Assembly (NCBI RefSeq): GCF_014201655.1
Contig: NZ_JACHEX010000001.1
Location: 62,001 to 126,000, forward strand
Direction of reading: 5' to 3'
DNA from: Thermosipho japonicus
Lineage (GTDB): Bacteria; Thermotogota; Thermotogae; Thermotogales; Fervidobacteriaceae
Length of the DNA: 64,000 nt
Of this stretch, positions 37,303 to 45,728 are shown one piece after another; positions within the stretch are counted from its first letter, which is position 1; every line of letters starts with the position of its first letter. Under the pieces are notes generated by a model, which had not been told where the DNA came from, searched no databases, and saw nothing but the letters and a program-made list of their open reading frames with translations. The position numbers and the translations under genes are program-made.

Positions 37303-38435
37303 TAGTGAAAAAATATGTTGTAAAAGATATAAAAGAAGCACTTGAGAAAATTAAAATTGAGCTTGGAAAAGATGCAGTAATTTTAGGAACAAGAAAAATT
37401 AAAAAAGGTGGTTTTTTAGGTATAGGGGCTAAAACTTTCTTGGAAGTTACTGCTGCTGTTGAAGAAAAAGAAGTAGAAAAACAAAAACAAAATGAAAATA
37501 AACAAATATATCAGTTACAAGAATTATTATCAAAAAATTCTAAAACTACAACTTCTAGTTCTGAACTATCCGAAATTAAAAAAATGATGTATGAACTAAA
37601 AACGATGGTTTCCAGCCAAAAGCCGGACAATGAACCCGAATGGAGTAAAGATCTAAGAAAATCTTTGTCATTTCATGATGTTAATTTTGAAATCATCGAA
37701 AAAATTATTGAATATATAAAAATAAAATATGGAAGTATAGACTTCAATGACGAAAATAGTAGGTTTGTACTATCTGAAGTTTTTTTGCCATTTATAAAAA
37801 CTGAAGTTCCAGATTTAACTGGAAAGGTAATGTTTGTTGGTCCAACAGGTGTTGGAAAAACTACAACACTTGCAAAGCTTGCGGCAAAAATGTCAATTAA
37901 TAACCACAAAAAAGTTGGAATACTTACTTTAGATACATATAGGATAGCCGCAACTGAACAATTAAAAACCTATGCAACACTGATGGATATTCCAATGAGA
38001 GTAGCATATACTCCAAAAGAAGCAAAAATTGAGCTTGAAGCAATGTCTGATTTTGACCTTGTTTTTATAGATACAGCAGGAAGAAGCCAAAAAAATGATC
38101 TACAAATGAATGAAATTAAAGCAATGTCAGAAATTATAAACCCAGACTTTATTTTTTTAGTTGTAGGGATGCAGTATAGAAGTAATGATGTAGAATTAAT
38201 TACTAAAAAATTTTCGACAGTTTCTCCAACACACGTAATTTTAACAAAAATGGATGAAACATCTTCTTTAGGACATTTCTTGAATATAGGTCATTATATA
38301 AACAGTCCAATAATCTTTGTTACAAATGGCCAAAGAGTTCCCGATGATATTATGGAAGCAAACAACAAAGAACTCTCTATAATCTTGTCCAGAGAGGTGC
38401 TAAATTATGTTAAATCAAGCAAGCAATTTGATTAA
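37299..38435 (+). CDS. flhF: Flagellar SRP-type GTPase FlhF
   Basis: FlhF is an SRP-family GTPase that sets flagellar number and place, together with FlhG. The 378 residues have a basic N-terminus, a variable linker, an N domain, then the G domain with GPTGVGKTT (181-189). DTYRIAATEQLKTYA, DTAGRSQKND and TKMDETSSLG follow. ATG overlaps the flhA stop; the end overlaps flhG by 29 bases. Confidence 0.97.
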   Translation: MIVKKYVVKDIKEALEKIKIELGKDAVILGTRKIKKGGFLGIGAKTFLEVTAAVEEKEVEKQKQNENKQIYQLQELLSKNSKTTTSSSELSEIKKMMYELKTMVSSQKPDNEPEWSKDLRKSLSFHDVNFEIIEKIIEYIKIKYGSIDFNDENSRFVLSEVFLPFIKTEVPDLTGKVMFVGPTGVGKTTTLAKLAAKMSINNHKKVGILTLDTYRIAATEQLKTYATLMDIPMRVAYTPKEAKIELEAMSDFDLVFIDTAGRSQKNDLQMNEIKAMSEIINPDFIFLVVGMQYRSNDVELITKKFSTVSPTHVILTKMDETSSLGHFLNIGHYINSPIIFVTNGQRVPDDIMEANNKELSIILSREVLNYVKSSKQFD

Positions 38436-39240
38436 TCTTGAAAATGTTGTTTTAATTGGTAGTGGAAAAGGTGGAGTTGGAAAAACATTAATTACAGTAA
38501 ACCTAGCTATTGTTTTAAAACAGTTAGGGTATAAAGTATTAATATTTGATTTAGACGTTGGTTTTACAAATTCTGATGTTCTTTTAAATGTGCATCCACA
38601 ATATTCTATAAACGATCTATTACTAAATAAATGTGAAAGGGAAGATGTAATCTGTTCAACAGAATATGGTGTAGATCTTGTAAGTGTAGGAAGTGACATT
38701 GAATCAATTTTCAACTTTAATCCAGAAAATACTAAAAACTTTTACATAAAATTTGCACAAATTGCAAAAGATTACGATTTTACACTCATAGATCTTCCAC
38801 CTGGTTATAATAACAACTACGCTCCGTTTTTTAATAGTGCTACACACACTATTACAATCACTACTACACATCCTACTTCTCTTGTAAACTCATATACTTT
38901 TGTTAAAATTTTAATACACAAAGGTGTCCCATCTTCTAACATACACTTAGTTGGAAATAACGTTGAAAATTATAACGAATCTCTTGAAAATCTTAAACGT
39001 TTTTCATCGGTTTTAGAAAAGTTTACAGGAGAAAAAATGGGATCACTTACAATTATCAAAAGACATAATCTTGTAGAAAAAAGTGTTTTTAATAGAAAAC
39101 CTTTTGTCATTGATCACCCTAAAATACAACCAACTTTTGCCCTATACAGAATTGCGTCTATTTTAACAAAAAAAGATATTTCATACAAAGAAAACATATT
39201 AGACAAAATTCTCTCTTTTTTCAGGAGTGAGCATGAATGA
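38407..39240 (+). CDS. flhG: MinD-like ATPase FlhG (FleN/YlxH)
   Basis: This ParA/MinD-type ATPase limits flagellar number and acts on FlhF. The deviant Walker A GSGKGGVGKT is at 18-27. FDLDVGFTNSDVLL and the Walker B-like FTLIDLPPGYNN follow. The 277 residues end in an amphipathic stretch (LDKILSFFRSEHE) that could serve in membrane binding. ATG after GAGAGGTG. Confidence 0.95.
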   Translation: MLNQASNLINLENVVLIGSGKGGVGKTLITVNLAIVLKQLGYKVLIFDLDVGFTNSDVLLNVHPQYSINDLLLNKCEREDVICSTEYGVDLVSVGSDIESIFNFNPENTKNFYIKFAQIAKDYDFTLIDLPPGYNNNYAPFFNSATHTITITTTHPTSLVNSYTFVKILIHKGVPSSNIHLVGNNVENYNESLENLKRFSSVLEKFTGEKMGSLTIIKRHNLVEKSVFNRKPFVIDHPKIQPTFALYRIASILTKKDISYKENILDKILSFFRSEHE

Positions 39241-39770
39241 CCATTATTGAATTTATAAATAAAAACTTGAGTGGTATATATTTATTAGCAAAGGATCATA
39301 ATAAAAATGATTATCAAGTAAGACTAATTAATATCCAAAAAACTGGAATTGTTGAAATAGAAAGCAATGATCTGTTCAATATTGGAAAAACCTTGCAATT
39401 AAATATTCCAGTAAAAGAAGCTCTATTACTTATTGTTGGTGAAGTATTTGATATTAAAGAAAAAAGATATTTTTTAAAAACTCATGAAAAAGTCGGAATA
39501 ATTCAAAGGCGCAAAGAAAAAAGATATCCATATTTTAAAAGAGCTATTTTTTCCAATAACAAATTACTTATAATTGATGTCTCAAAATCTGGAATGCAAA
39601 TTTTTTCAGAAAAAGAAATGGAATTAAAATCAAATTATGAAATAACAATCGATGATAAAAAAATTAATATTATTCCTATGTGGAGAATATATGAAGAAGA
39701 AATATATAGAATTGGATGTAAAGTCTCCAATGAATCTTTAAACTTATGGAATAACATACTAAATATTTAG
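39237..39770 (+). CDS. PilZ domain protein (first of two)
   Basis: A 177-residue protein. The C-terminal half is a PilZ domain with the c-di-GMP motifs in RRKEKRYPYF and, some 24 residues later, IDVSKSGMQIFS. The N-terminal half (about 1-85) is a YcgR-N-like beta barrel. It probably acts as a c-di-GMP receptor at the motor or in chemotaxis. It overlaps flhG by four bases and is followed within 14 bases by a second PilZ gene of different sequence. Confidence 0.85.
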   Translation: MTIIEFINKNLSGIYLLAKDHNKNDYQVRLINIQKTGIVEIESNDLFNIGKTLQLNIPVKEALLLIVGEVFDIKEKRYFLKTHEKVGIIQRRKEKRYPYFKRAIFSNNKLLIIDVSKSGMQIFSEKEMELKSNYEITIDDKKINIIPMWRIYEEEIYRIGCKVSNESLNLWNNILNI

Positions 39771-39784
39771 AAAGGGTGCAGCCA

Positions 39785-40450
39785 ATGGCATCATATGTAA
39801 CAAATATTCCTGTTGAAAAGGCATTAAAAATTGGCCTTCCTGGAGTTGTTGAAATTACAATGGTAAAAGAATTAGAAGGTACTTATAAAACATCCATTGC
39901 CGATATGGAACTTTCAAAAAAAATAATTTACTTGTCTATACCTACATATAAAGGCAGGATGATTCCTATTCCAAAAGGTGTAAGAATGAATGTCAAAATA
40001 TTTGATAAAAGTTCTATGTTTTCATTTACAACTGTTTCCCTGGGTGTTATAAAAAGAGATAATCTTTACATGCTTCCTGTGATTGCACCTATTGAAGTTA
40101 AAAAAACAGAAAGAAGAAAATTCAAAAGAATCCCATTATATGTATATGGAATTTTAAAAAAATCATTGGATGAAAATTCAGAAGCTATACAATTTTTAAC
40201 AAAAGATTTTAGCGCTGGTGGAATTAAATTTGTTACAAATACAATATTAAAAGAAGGAGACATAATATATGTAACTCTGAATCTCGATGATGAATTACAA
40301 ATAGAAAATCAAAAAGCAAAAATTGTAAGAGTAGATCAAAAAACAGAAGAAGGATATCAATATGGAGCCCAGTTCATAGACGTTCCTAGGCAACTTGAAA
40401 ATAAAATGGTAAGGTTTGTTTTTCAAAAAGAAATTAAGGCAAAAAAATAG
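39785..40450 (+). CDS. YcgR-like PilZ protein (second of two)
   Basis: A 221-residue flagellar brake-type protein. An N-terminal YcgR-N-like barrel is followed by a PilZ domain with RRKFKRIPLYV and FLTKDFSAGGIKFVTN, then YQYGAQFIDVP. The arginine and DxSxxG motifs for c-di-GMP are intact. I chose ATG 39785, six bases after AAAGGGTG; an in-frame GTG at 39776 lies in that site. It sits between flhG and cheC, where T. maritima-like genomes have motility genes. Confidence 0.9.
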   Translation: MASYVTNIPVEKALKIGLPGVVEITMVKELEGTYKTSIADMELSKKIIYLSIPTYKGRMIPIPKGVRMNVKIFDKSSMFSFTTVSLGVIKRDNLYMLPVIAPIEVKKTERRKFKRIPLYVYGILKKSLDENSEAIQFLTKDFSAGGIKFVTNTILKEGDIIYVTLNLDDELQIENQKAKIVRVDQKTEEGYQYGAQFIDVPRQLENKMVRFVFQKEIKAKK

Positions 40451-40461
40451 GAGGGATTATA

Positions 40462-41079
40462 ATGCTTGAAAAATTAAATGACTCTCAACTTGATTTTTTA
40501 AAGGAAATAGGAAATATTGGTTCTGGAAATGCTGCTACCGCGCTTTCAACCATGATTGGAAAAAAAGTAGATATATCTGTCCCTTCGACAAAGGTTGTAC
40601 CTATTTCACAAATTCCTTTTATCTTTGAAAACCCTGAAGAAATAGTTTGTGCAATAAAAATGAAAATGAGAGAAGATGTTGAAGGTGAAATCCTTTTAAT
40701 CCTGAACTCTAAAACAGTAAAAGAAATAACTAAAATATTGACTGGAAATAGTTTAGAAGATATTACTAGTCTTGATGAGTTTTCCTCTTCAATGCTTAAA
40801 GAAATTGGAAATATAATGTGTGGTTCATATGTTACAGCACTTTCGGGATTTACAAGTTTTTTTATAAACCCAGATCCACCTGAGCTTGCCGTTGATATGA
40901 TTAGTGCAGTTTTGGCTGAGGTATCCTTATCTGTATCAACAACTGAAGATTACATTCTGTTAATTGAAACCTCAATAAAAATTGAAGGTATTGATAAAGA
41001 ATTAACAGGATACCTGCTTTTACTCCCAAATGAAGAATCATTGGAAAAAATACTAAAAAAATTGGGGATGTGGAATTAA
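40462..41079 (+). CDS. cheC: CheY-P phosphatase CheC
   Basis: CheC dephosphorylates CheY-P and binds CheD in chemotactic adaptation. The 205 residues carry both internal active sites: FLKEIGNIGSGNAATAL (about 12-28) and MLKEIGNIMCGSYVTAL (about 111-127). The second is the less canonical one. ATG after AGGAGGG; stop overlaps the cheD start as TAATG. Confidence 0.96.
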   Translation: MLEKLNDSQLDFLKEIGNIGSGNAATALSTMIGKKVDISVPSTKVVPISQIPFIFENPEEIVCAIKMKMREDVEGEILLILNSKTVKEITKILTGNSLEDITSLDEFSSSMLKEIGNIMCGSYVTALSGFTSFFINPDPPELAVDMISAVLAEVSLSVSTTEDYILLIETSIKIEGIDKELTGYLLLLPNEESLEKILKKLGMWN

Positions 41080-41561
41080 TGCCAATCAAGTCAAAGAAAA
41101 TTATTGGTATAGGAGATTATGCCGTTGGTGATAAAAATACAATTCTTGTAACGTTAGGTCTTGGATCATGTGTGGGTGTATGTATAAGAGACAAAAATAA
41201 ATTGATCGGTGCAATGGTACATGTTATGTTACCTGATAGCGATGGAAAAGACGTTAACAAACCTGGAAAATATGCAGATACTGGGATTAAAATAATAGTT
41301 GAAGAACTCAAAAAATTAGGTGCAACTACATTTGAAGCTAAAATTGCTGGTGGTGCTTCTATGTTTGAAAAATCAGCAATGGATGTGGGAAAAAGAAATG
41401 TGGAAGCTGTCAAAAAATGGCTTTCAAAATTTGGAATTCGAATTGTTTCCGAAGATACAGGCGGGAATCGTGCAAGAAGTATTGAATATGATATAGAAAC
41501 TGGAAAATTAATGGTAAGAAAAGTTAAAACTGGTGAAAACGTGGAGGTAATTGAAATTTGA
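41079..41561 (+). CDS. cheD: Chemoreceptor glutamine deamidase CheD
   Basis: CheD deamidates glutamines of chemoreceptors and stimulates CheC. Catalytic cysteine C31 lies in LGSCVGVC and histidine H48 in GAMVHVMLPDS. GGASMF and DTGGNRARSIEYDIETGK follow. I chose ATG 41079, which overlaps the cheC stop and lies seven bases after a GGGGATG box. An in-frame GTG at 41070 lies within that box. Length 160 fits the family. Confidence 0.96.
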   Translation: MPIKSKKIIGIGDYAVGDKNTILVTLGLGSCVGVCIRDKNKLIGAMVHVMLPDSDGKDVNKPGKYADTGIKIIVEELKKLGATTFEAKIAGGASMFEKSAMDVGKRNVEAVKKWLSKFGIRIVSEDTGGNRARSIEYDIETGKLMVRKVKTGENVEVIEI

Positions 41562-42238
41562 TAAATAAAGAAGCATTAGTAAGAGAATATCTACCGTATA
41601 TAAAAAAAATTGCATACGATTTGAAAAGAAATCTTCCTCACAATGTGGAAGTTGATGATTTGGTACAGGAAGGTTTAGTTGCGTTTTTACAAGCTATAGA
41701 AAAATTTGACCCTAAAAAAGGAGCAAAATTAAGATCATACCTGCTTACCCGTGTAAAGGGAGCAATGTATGACTATCTTAGAAAAATCGACTGGATGCCA
41801 AAAAATTTAAGGCATGATATAAAATTAGTTGAAGACGCAATTGTAAATATGGAATCTGACAGTAATGATATAGATTTTGAAAAAATAGCTAAAATTACTA
41901 ATTTGCCTATTGAAAATGTTAAACGTGCCTACAATGAATTAACTAGAAAACAACTTCTAATGTTAGATAGCTACATTTCCGATGATTCTGAGCTAATTGA
42001 TAAAATTGCTTCAGATGAAAATCCTTATTCATATGCAATTAACGAATTATTAAAAGAACAACTTATTGAGGCGATAAAAAAATTAGACGATAAGGAGCAG
42101 TTGCTACTAAGTCTTAGATTTGAGCATGAACTTTCACTAAAAGAAATCGGAAAAGTTTTAAACGTCACAGAATCCAGAGTGTCTCAATTACTTGCTAAAA
42201 CATTAGCAAAGTTAAAGAAATATTTAGGGGGGGAATAA
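41558..42238 (+). CDS. fliA: Flagellar sigma factor FliA (sigma-28)
   Basis: A 226-residue sigma-70 family factor of the FliA group. Region 2 is seen in VDDLVQEGLVAFLQAIEKFDPKKGAKLRSYLLTRVKGAM. Region 3 lies in the middle. Region 4, with its helix-turn-helix, is LSLKEIGKVLNVTESRVSQLLAKTLAKLKKYL. Region 1 is absent, as usual. TTG start after GTGGAGGTAAT, overlapping cheD by four bases. No anti-sigma FlgM is in the window. It should direct late flagellar genes elsewhere. Confidence 0.96.
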   Translation: MINKEALVREYLPYIKKIAYDLKRNLPHNVEVDDLVQEGLVAFLQAIEKFDPKKGAKLRSYLLTRVKGAMYDYLRKIDWMPKNLRHDIKLVEDAIVNMESDSNDIDFEKIAKITNLPIENVKRAYNELTRKQLLMLDSYISDDSELIDKIASDENPYSYAINELLKEQLIEAIKKLDDKEQLLLSLRFEHELSLKEIGKVLNVTESRVSQLLAKTLAKLKKYLGGE

Positions 42239-42239
42239 T

Positions 42240-42548
42240 ATGGACCCTATTGAATTACATCCAATCTATACAAGAGCAAGCGTAGAAAAATCTGCTCACT
42301 TTAGTAATTTACAAAATTATGCAAATGTTTTATCAGAAATTAATGCAAATCAATTAAAAGAAAAAATAAAACGAGAACAAAGTTCACCAAAAGTTGTTGA
42401 AAAAACATCAAGCAATTTAATCAAAAATTCTACTGAAAAAAATGAAAACAAGAACAATCAATTTTATAATAAAGAAGGAAAGAAAAATAAAACAAAAGAG
42501 GATATTATCAAAACTGAAAATAATCATATACTGGATGTGAGAATTTGA
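42240..42548 (+). CDS. Unknown hydrophilic protein downstream of fliA
   Basis: A 102-residue, lysine- and asparagine-rich, low-complexity protein, probably largely disordered. The N-terminal 35 residues (MDPIELHPIYTRASVEKSAH) look more conserved in character than the tail. No domain is recognised. The ATG lies one base after the fliA stop and after GGGGGG, and the end overlaps the next gene by four bases, so it is translated with the operon. Confidence 0.7.
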   Translation: MDPIELHPIYTRASVEKSAHFSNLQNYANVLSEINANQLKEKIKREQSSPKVVEKTSSNLIKNSTEKNENKNNQFYNKEGKKNKTKEDIIKTENNHILDVRI

Positions 42549-42988
42549 TCGGTTATCTCTCTGTAAAAAAAATATTAGATAAATACATTGGTGGAATATT
42601 AATAATCAATGATAAAGGAATCCCTGTGGAATTTAAATACACAGAACCAATTATCCCCACAGCAATACAAAAAATCATATATGGTTCTTCGCTAGAAGAA
42701 TACCTTAGCACAGAAATAATTGGTAAAACACTAATTGAAAAAATTGAAAATAAACCAGAAATTATATTTGTTGACAGTCAAGAACTATTATCACTCGAGA
42801 ATGTAGTTTTTTTAGCTGAGCTTAAAACTCCAACTGAAGAATCATTGGAAATAAATAATAGATATTTTAAAATAATACCATTAAAGGAGAATGTTAAAAG
42901 CATCTTAATTGATATATCAGAAAAAATAGATATTACAGAACCTTTTTCAAGACTTGAAAAGGCGTTGAATTACGTATGCGGATCATAA
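42545..42988 (+). CDS. Unknown protein, conserved-looking, in flagellar operon
   Basis: A 147-residue alpha/beta protein. The opening GGILIINDKGIPVEFKYTEPI followed by QKIIYGSSLEEYL resembles an uncharacterised family I have seen in other phyla, with a Roadblock-like pattern (strand, turn, strand, then TEPI...QxIxYG). I do not know its function. TTG start after GGATGTG; four-base overlap before and 13-base overlap after. Confidence 0.7.
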   Translation: MIGYLSVKKILDKYIGGILIINDKGIPVEFKYTEPIIPTAIQKIIYGSSLEEYLSTEIIGKTLIEKIENKPEIIFVDSQELLSLENVVFLAELKTPTEESLEINNRYFKIIPLKENVKSILIDISEKIDITEPFSRLEKALNYVCGS

Positions 42989-43656
42989 AAAATATTGTAG
43001 AAACATTAAAAATGGAACTTGGATTTATAAAAGTTAATAATCTTGACCTTGAGTTGTCGGCAAATGCTTCCGAAAGTTCGATAATTTTGAGTACAAAAAC
43101 CTTAGATAAAACATTAAGAACAAAGGTTCTAAGGTTAGGATTTGAAAACAAAGCGAATGTAAAAAATGAAGTGATAGAAAAAAATATTATTCAAATAAAA
43201 GATATTGCGTTTTCTGGGAAAAATTTAAAGCTAAACGAATTAACCTTTAAAAACTTTCCTAAAGTTAAAAATCAAATCTTAACATTTAACATTCCTTATT
43301 GTACTAAAACACAAATATTGATAAAGAATATAAAAATAAATAAAACTAGTAAGTTCAAAGTCAAAATTAATAAAAATTATATTTCTCCAATATATACTAT
43401 AACATTTCTTCCTACACCTTCTGTAAAGAAAGAAAAAATTTTAAGATTGCTGAAAAATATTATCGCCAATTATAAAAATAGCGATATAAAATTTGTAGGT
43501 TATTACAAAAATATTCCTATAGGATATGCCTATAATATAATAATCACAGACAGAAAATTAATATTGCATGCTAAAAGTAAGGGAAAAGATATTTCGAAAG
43601 ACATTGCCGTCTTTAAAATTGGGGAAAAATATAAATTGGAGGTTATTGAAGATTGA
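42976..43656 (+). CDS. Unknown protein, in flagellar operon
   Basis: A soluble, strongly basic 226-residue protein with no recognised domain. It looks beta-rich, with a C-terminal part (KKEKILRLLKNIIANYKNSDIK, then GYAYNIIITDRKLILHAKSKG) that may form a compact domain. There is no signal peptide or membrane segment. ATG 42976 overlaps the previous gene; the stop overlaps the TTG start of the RNase-like gene. Confidence 0.65.
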   Translation: MRIIKNIVETLKMELGFIKVNNLDLELSANASESSIILSTKTLDKTLRTKVLRLGFENKANVKNEVIEKNIIQIKDIAFSGKNLKLNELTFKNFPKVKNQILTFNIPYCTKTQILIKNIKINKTSKFKVKINKNYISPIYTITFLPTPSVKKEKILRLLKNIIANYKNSDIKFVGYYKNIPIGYAYNIIITDRKLILHAKSKGKDISKDIAVFKIGEKYKLEVIED

Positions 43657-44570
43657 TTTATGATCCAGAATATCTCTCAAGACTTACAACTTTAAAAGGG
43701 AAAAGAAAAGTAATTATTGATATTCTAAAAAGCATTAAACATATGAATTCAAACAACTACAAAATATTAATTAATAACTTAGAAAATAAAAACCTAAAAG
43801 AAAAATTAAAAAAAACAAATATAAATTATTTTATCATTTATACCTCAAACCTATTGCATGGAAACGGAAGCATAATATCTAGGCTAAAAATGTTTAAAGA
43901 AATAAACATAGAGCCAAACGAAATTGGTGAAATATTGTTTTGGGCTAACCCTAAAAAGTTTCCATTTCCAGATACATCTGAAAATTATAATAAAAAATAT
44001 TTTGAACAAAAAAATAAATTACTAAAAAAATATAAGGTATCAGATTTTCTCGAGTTATATGTTATCGAAAGTCTTAATAAAGAAACTTTTTTAAATGATG
44101 TTATTTCTGAAATAAATTCAATTACTTTTCACAATTTAGATAGAATTAATTGGCTTAGAGAAATTATATATGAACTTGATCCTATTTCAAAACAAAAAGT
44201 TAGAGAAAAAATATCAATTCATCCATATTTAAAAAGAGCGCTTTTTTCAAAACCAATAAGTCCTGTAATTTTAGATGGCAATAATATTGCTTTTTGGTCT
44301 ATACCACCGTCTACAAAAAACATTTATAACCTTCTAGAATCTCTTTCAAAAACCAAGAAGTTTTACTTTCCATTCTATATTGTTTTTGACAAAAATGCTA
44401 AATACATCTTTAAAAATGATAGTATATTTAATTTACCAAACGTATACTTTCATTCACCAGCAGATGAATTGATTATTTCACTTGCTAAGGCAAAAAAAGG
44501 AAAAATCATATCAAAAGACAAATTCAGAGATTGGGATAAAAATATTAAAAAGTTGATTTTAGAAATCTAA
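43653..44570 (+). CDS. Predicted NYN/Zc3h12a-like ribonuclease
   Basis: A 305-residue protein ending the motility operon. Residues from about 203 to the end look like a Zc3h12a-type NYN/PIN nuclease domain. The first aspartate is in VILDGNNIAF, the middle one in FYIVFDKNA, and the acidic residues of SPADELIISLA and IISKDKFRDW follow. These four motifs are the usual metal-binding set of that fold. The N-terminal 200 residues are helical and unrecognised. TTG start, GGAGGTT upstream. The last 12 bases overlap the convergent TolB-like gene. The RNase activity is inferred. Confidence 0.75.
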   Translation: MIYDPEYLSRLTTLKGKRKVIIDILKSIKHMNSNNYKILINNLENKNLKEKLKKTNINYFIIYTSNLLHGNGSIISRLKMFKEINIEPNEIGEILFWANPKKFPFPDTSENYNKKYFEQKNKLLKKYKVSDFLELYVIESLNKETFLNDVISEINSITFHNLDRINWLREIIYELDPISKQKVREKISIHPYLKRALFSKPISPVILDGNNIAFWSIPPSTKNIYNLLESLSKTKKFYFPFYIVFDKNAKYIFKNDSIFNLPNVYFHSPADELIISLAKAKKGKIISKDKFRDWDKNIKKLILEI

Positions 44571-45728
44571 TTTTTTAACAAAAATATCTGGCTCTTTTCC
44601 ATCTTTATAAACTGAAAAGAATAAAAGGCCATCACTTACTGTAGGATAAAATACATCATAATTAATATCACTAGTTAAACATGTAACACTAGATGTATCC
44701 AAATCTTTCATCCAAATCCTATATATTCCATCCCTATTAGATGTGAAAATTAATTTGTTTTTATAGATAACTGGATCGTGCTCGTTATAAAAACTATCTT
44801 CCACTTTTAAATTTTCTCCATCAACATATTTATATATACCAAAATTTGCACCATTTAAAGAGGTATAATATATATCTCCATCATAAACAAATGGTGTAAA
44901 AACCATATCTCCATAAACATCTAAAACTTGCTTTTCACCATTATAAATGTTTGCCATTATCATTACATTTCCTTTTTCAGTATCTTGTATATATAAAACG
45001 TTATTATTATCATACCATACAGGAGTATAAGATGGTAAATTACTGCCAGAAATTTTTTTAATTTTTTTTGAATAATCATTAACTCCAAAAGGCATAGTAT
45101 AGATGCTCCAGTTTCCATGCAATGAACCTTGAAATAGTACCATTTTCATATCCGGTGAAAACCTTGGATAGTACTCACTGCTACCCCAAACAGGCAAAAG
45201 TTTAATTTTCTCATTTTGAATATCAATATATGCTAAATTTCTATTCCCGCCTAATCTATCAGTTATATAAAGAAATTTTCCATCTTTAAAATCTCCATAT
45301 TCATCAACTCCTGGGGAAAATGTTAATCTTAAATAATTGTCAAAATCTCTTTTTTTAAGTTTATTTATTGAAATTTTTTCCAGAGGATAATAAACTATTT
45401 CCTCTAAAAAAGTACTATATTTTTTATAACCATTTGGAGAATAAACACTACTGACAACATAATCAAAATCCTCGTATGTTGCCTTATATAAATTATTAGT
45501 TGAATCATAAGTTAAATAGAGATTTACATAATAATCGCATGTTACATCTGATGAAGAATTAATAAATTTCACATAATCCTTATATTCACTATACTCTTCA
45601 TTTATAAGATTACTTGCATCAACAAGCAAATTATATGTTTCTGTACTGTAACTAGTTACTACACCAATGGTATAAGAAAACAAAATATACGAAATAAAGG
45701 AAAAGGCTAAAATTAACATTTTTTTCAT
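44559..45728 (-). CDS. TolB-like beta-propeller protein, secreted
   Basis: A 389-residue protein with a signal peptide (KKMLILAFSFISYILF) and PD40/WD40-like propeller blades. Blades are visible in FLYITDRLGGNRNLAYIDIQ, YYPRFSPDMKMVLFQG, LIFTSNRDGIYRIWMKDL and YPTVSDGLLFFSVYKDG. An N-terminal domain of about 120 residues precedes the propeller, as in TolB. TolB works in the periplasm with Pal, but no Pal or TolA/Q/R gene is here. It is the last gene of the long minus run; ATG after GGAGGATG. Confidence 0.85.
   Translation of the reverse strand: MKKMLILAFSFISYILFSYTIGVVTSYSTETYNLLVDASNLINEEYSEYKDYVKFINSSSDVTCDYYVNLYLTYDSTNNLYKATYEDFDYVVSSVYSPNGYKKYSTFLEEIVYYPLEKISINKLKKRDFDNYLRLTFSPGVDEYGDFKDGKFLYITDRLGGNRNLAYIDIQNEKIKLLPVWGSSEYYPRFSPDMKMVLFQGSLHGNWSIYTMPFGVNDYSKKIKKISGSNLPSYTPVWYDNNNVLYIQDTEKGNVMIMANIYNGEKQVLDVYGDMVFTPFVYDGDIYYTSLNGANFGIYKYVDGENLKVEDSFYNEHDPVIYKNKLIFTSNRDGIYRIWMKDLDTSSVTCLTSDINYDVFYPTVSDGLLFFSVYKDGKEPDIFVKKLDF

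Noticed and set aside
44540..44580. Terminator between the NYN nuclease gene and the TolB-like gene
   Set aside because: Only a five-base-pair AT-rich stem precedes a T-run, too weak to call.
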